A DNA stretch of 32,782 nucleotides from Aquincola tertiaricarbonis (GTDB taxonomy: Bacteria; Pseudomonadota; Gammaproteobacteria; Burkholderiales; Burkholderiaceae_C): NCBI RefSeq assembly GCF_023573145.1, contig NZ_CP097637.1, positions 1-32,782 on the forward strand. Reading direction: 5' to 3'. Below the pieces are notes generated by a model, which did no database searches, was not told the origin of the DNA, and was given only the letters and a program-made list of their open reading frames with translations. Below, in pieces: positions 31,504 through 32,782 of this stretch; within the stretch, counting starts at the first letter, position 1; each line of letters begins with the position of its first letter. The translations under genes were made by a program, and so were the position numbers.

Positions 31504-32349
31504 TCAGACGGTCGCGGCCTGACCAGCGCGTTGTCGATGGTAGTTGGCCTCGAACTCGGCCGGCGGGATGTAGCCCATGGGCTCCATCAGTCGATGGTGG
31601 TTGAACCAAGCCACCCATTCCAGCGTCGCCAGTTCCACCGCTTGCTTGGTCTTCCAGGGCCCCCTCCGGTGGATGACCTCGGCCTTGTAGAGCCCGTTGA
31701 TGGTCTCGGCCAGGGCGTTGTCGTAGCTGTCGCCCTTGGACCCCACTGAGGGCTCAATGCCGGCCTCGGCCAAGCGCTCGCTGTAGCGGATGGACAGGTA
31801 CTGCGACCCGCGGTCCGAGTGGTGCACGAGGCCATCACCTTCGGTCGGCTTGCGGTCGTACAGCGCCTGCTCCAGCGCGTCGAGCACGAACTCGGTGTGC
31901 ATCGAGCTGCTCTGGCGCCAGCCCACGATGCGCCGGCTGAACACGTCCACCACGAACGCCACATAGACCCAGCCCTGCCAGGTCGACACGTAGGTGAAGT
32001 CCGAGACCCACAGCTGGTTGGGCCGCTCGGCACGGAACTGCCGGTTGACCCGGTCCAGCGGGCACGGTGCCTTGAGGTCCGGAACGGTGGTGCGCACGGC
32101 CTTGCCTCGGCGCACGCCCTGCAGGCCTTGCTGACGCATCAACCGTTCGACGGTGCAACGGGCCACCGCCACGCCCTCGCGTTTGAGCTGGCGCCAGACC
32201 TTGTCAGCGCCGTAGACCTGCATGTTGGCCTGCCACACGCGCTGGACCTCAAGCACCAGGCACGCATCCCGCTGTGCGCGACGCGAGCGCAGCGCCGGGT
32301 TGCGCTGACGGGATGCATGGCGCCAATAGGCCGACGGGGCGATCTGCAA
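31504..32349 (-). CDS. IS3-family transposase OrfB (DDE catalytic part)
   Basis: 281 residues as an open frame from a TTG at 32349. The frame is open further upstream ([31 protein letters not shown]) to overlap the end of orfA. Catalytic residues: Asp in WVSDFTYV, Asp in HHSDRGSQY and Glu in [15 protein letters not shown]. OrfB normally appears as an OrfAB fusion made by a -1 ribosomal frameshift. The five-T run at 32443-32447 (GTTTTTC on the coding strand) is the likely slip point, and the -1 frame from there leads straight into OrfB. An upstream HTH_21-like part ([14 protein letters not shown]) is present. Confidence 0.92.
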   Translation of the reverse strand: MQIAPSAYWRHASRQRNPALRSRRAQRDACLVLEVQRVWQANMQVYGADKVWRQLKREGVAVARCTVERLMRQQGLQGVRRGKAVRTTVPDLKAPCPLDRVNRQFRAERPNQLWVSDFTYVSTWQGWVYVAFVVDVFSRRIVGWRQSSSMHTEFVLDALEQALYDRKPTEGDGLVHHSDRGSQYLSIRYSERLAEAGIEPSVGSKGDSYDNALAETINGLYKAEVIHRRGPWKTKQAVELATLEWVAWFNHHRLMEPMGYIPPAEFEANYHRQRAGQAATV

Positions 32350-32405
32350 GACGCGGCAGATCGACTCGACCCCGAACTCCTGGCGATGCCGGTCGACGAA
32401 GGCCT

Positions 32406-32729
32406 TCAGGACTTGAGGCGGCGGTCGAGCTCCGCCTGGGCGAAAAACGCGCTGGCCAGCTTCAGGATCTCGTTGGCCTTGCGCAGTTCACGCACCTCGC
32501 GCTCGAGCTCCTTCACGCGCTCGGCCTCGCTGGTCGTCACGCCTTCTCGCACGCCGGCATCGACCTCGGCGCGCTTGACCCATTCGTTCAGCGTCTGCGG
32601 CACGCAGCCAATCTTGGGCGCGATGGACTCGATGGCCGCCCACAGCGACGGGTACTCCCCTCGGTGCTCCTGCACCATCCTCACCGCGCGCTCACGCACC
32701 TCGGGCGAGAACTTGTTCGACTTGCTCAT
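32406..32729 (-). CDS. IS3-family transposase OrfA (DNA-binding part)
   Basis: 107 residues from the ATG at 32729, with GAGAGGA upstream. An HTH ([49 protein letters not shown]) is followed by a leucine-zipper-like helix ([35 protein letters not shown]). It recognises the inverted repeats. It ends 22 codons or so before the OrfB core and supplies its N-terminus through frameshifting. Confidence 0.93.
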   Translation of the reverse strand: MSKSNKFSPEVRERAVRMVQEHRGEYPSLWAAIESIAPKIGCVPQTLNEWVKRAEVDAGVREGVTTSEAERVKELEREVRELRKANEILKLASAFFAQAELDRRLKS

Positions 32730-32782
32730 GGCTCAATCCTCTCAGAGTGTTGAGCCTCCTCGAATCCCGGGGCGGTTCAGAG

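Larger units (their letters stand above)
31465..32779 (-). mobile_element. IS3-family insertion sequence, complete, 1,315 bp
   Basis: It runs from TGAACCGCCCCGGG to its imperfect inverse ending CCCGGGGCGGTTCA. The 26-bp ends match at 23 positions. It carries orfA and orfB in the usual IS3 arrangement, both apparently intact, and is flanked by GAG duplications. It lies against the direction of the restriction operon, so besides splitting hsdS it should block read-through from hsdM. Confidence 0.95.

Overview
The window reads as one complete circular plasmid of 32,782 bp, cut open at the edge of an insertion sequence. Its last bases (32780-32782, GAG) are one copy of a 3-bp target duplication. 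The other copy lies at 31462-31464. Joining base 31464 to base 1 rebuilds an uninterrupted, in-frame type I specificity gene (hsdS), with Arg-Gly-Glu-Pro-Lys-Pro reading across the join. An iteron origin, a RepA initiator and two partition-type operons support a plasmid. High GC content, an H-NS of the 'NPETG.TW.GRG' type, a type IV pilin and the RepA type suggest a betaproteobacterium, probably Burkholderiales. The host is an inference.

Layout. (a) 29926-32782 continuing into 1-4375: type I restriction-modification operon hsdM - hsdS - Phd/YefM antitoxin - PIN toxin - hsdR. hsdS is split by a 1,315-bp IS3-family element lying in the opposite orientation. (b) 4.4-11.3 kb: accessory DNA with patches of lower GC. 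It holds two lipoprotein-like genes, a coiled-coil membrane protein, a small membrane-anchored protein and an IS5-type transposase relic. (c) 11.3-12.8 kb: a type IV pilin with a sigma-54-like promoter, divergent from an HTH/Sel1-repeat gene. (d) 12.9-16.4 kb: a toxin-antitoxin and regulator patch (XRE regulator, YgiT-type zinc-finger gene cluster, ParE with its antitoxin, an orphan antidote domain), marked by four copies of an unexplained 22-bp repeat. (e) 16.5-20.6 kb: H-NS, a tyrosine recombinase, a ribbon-helix-helix protein, a candidate oriT/stb control region and an stbABC-like operon. (f) 20.7-24.0 kb: GGDEF and recombinase scraps, then a divergent lipoprotein / metzincin protease pair. 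(g) 24.0-25.8 kb: a large tyrosine recombinase with a DUF3701-like N-terminus. (h) 25.9-26.7 kb: a strongly structured leader RNA ahead of a 46-residue basic protein and a perfect terminator. This is the best candidate here for something undescribed. (i) 26.8-29.8 kb: a centromere-like array with exact 11-bp phasing, parA, a parB-like gene, a dense array of DNA mini-hairpins, a DnaA box, seven iterons and repA.

How it works together: RepA with its iterons replicates the plasmid. ParAB and the stb-like operon keep it in the population, helped by at least two toxin-antitoxin pairs. H-NS may silence the AT-richer cargo. No relaxase or type IV secretion genes are present, so any transfer would need help in trans. 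The IS should disable both modification and restriction by removing HsdS.
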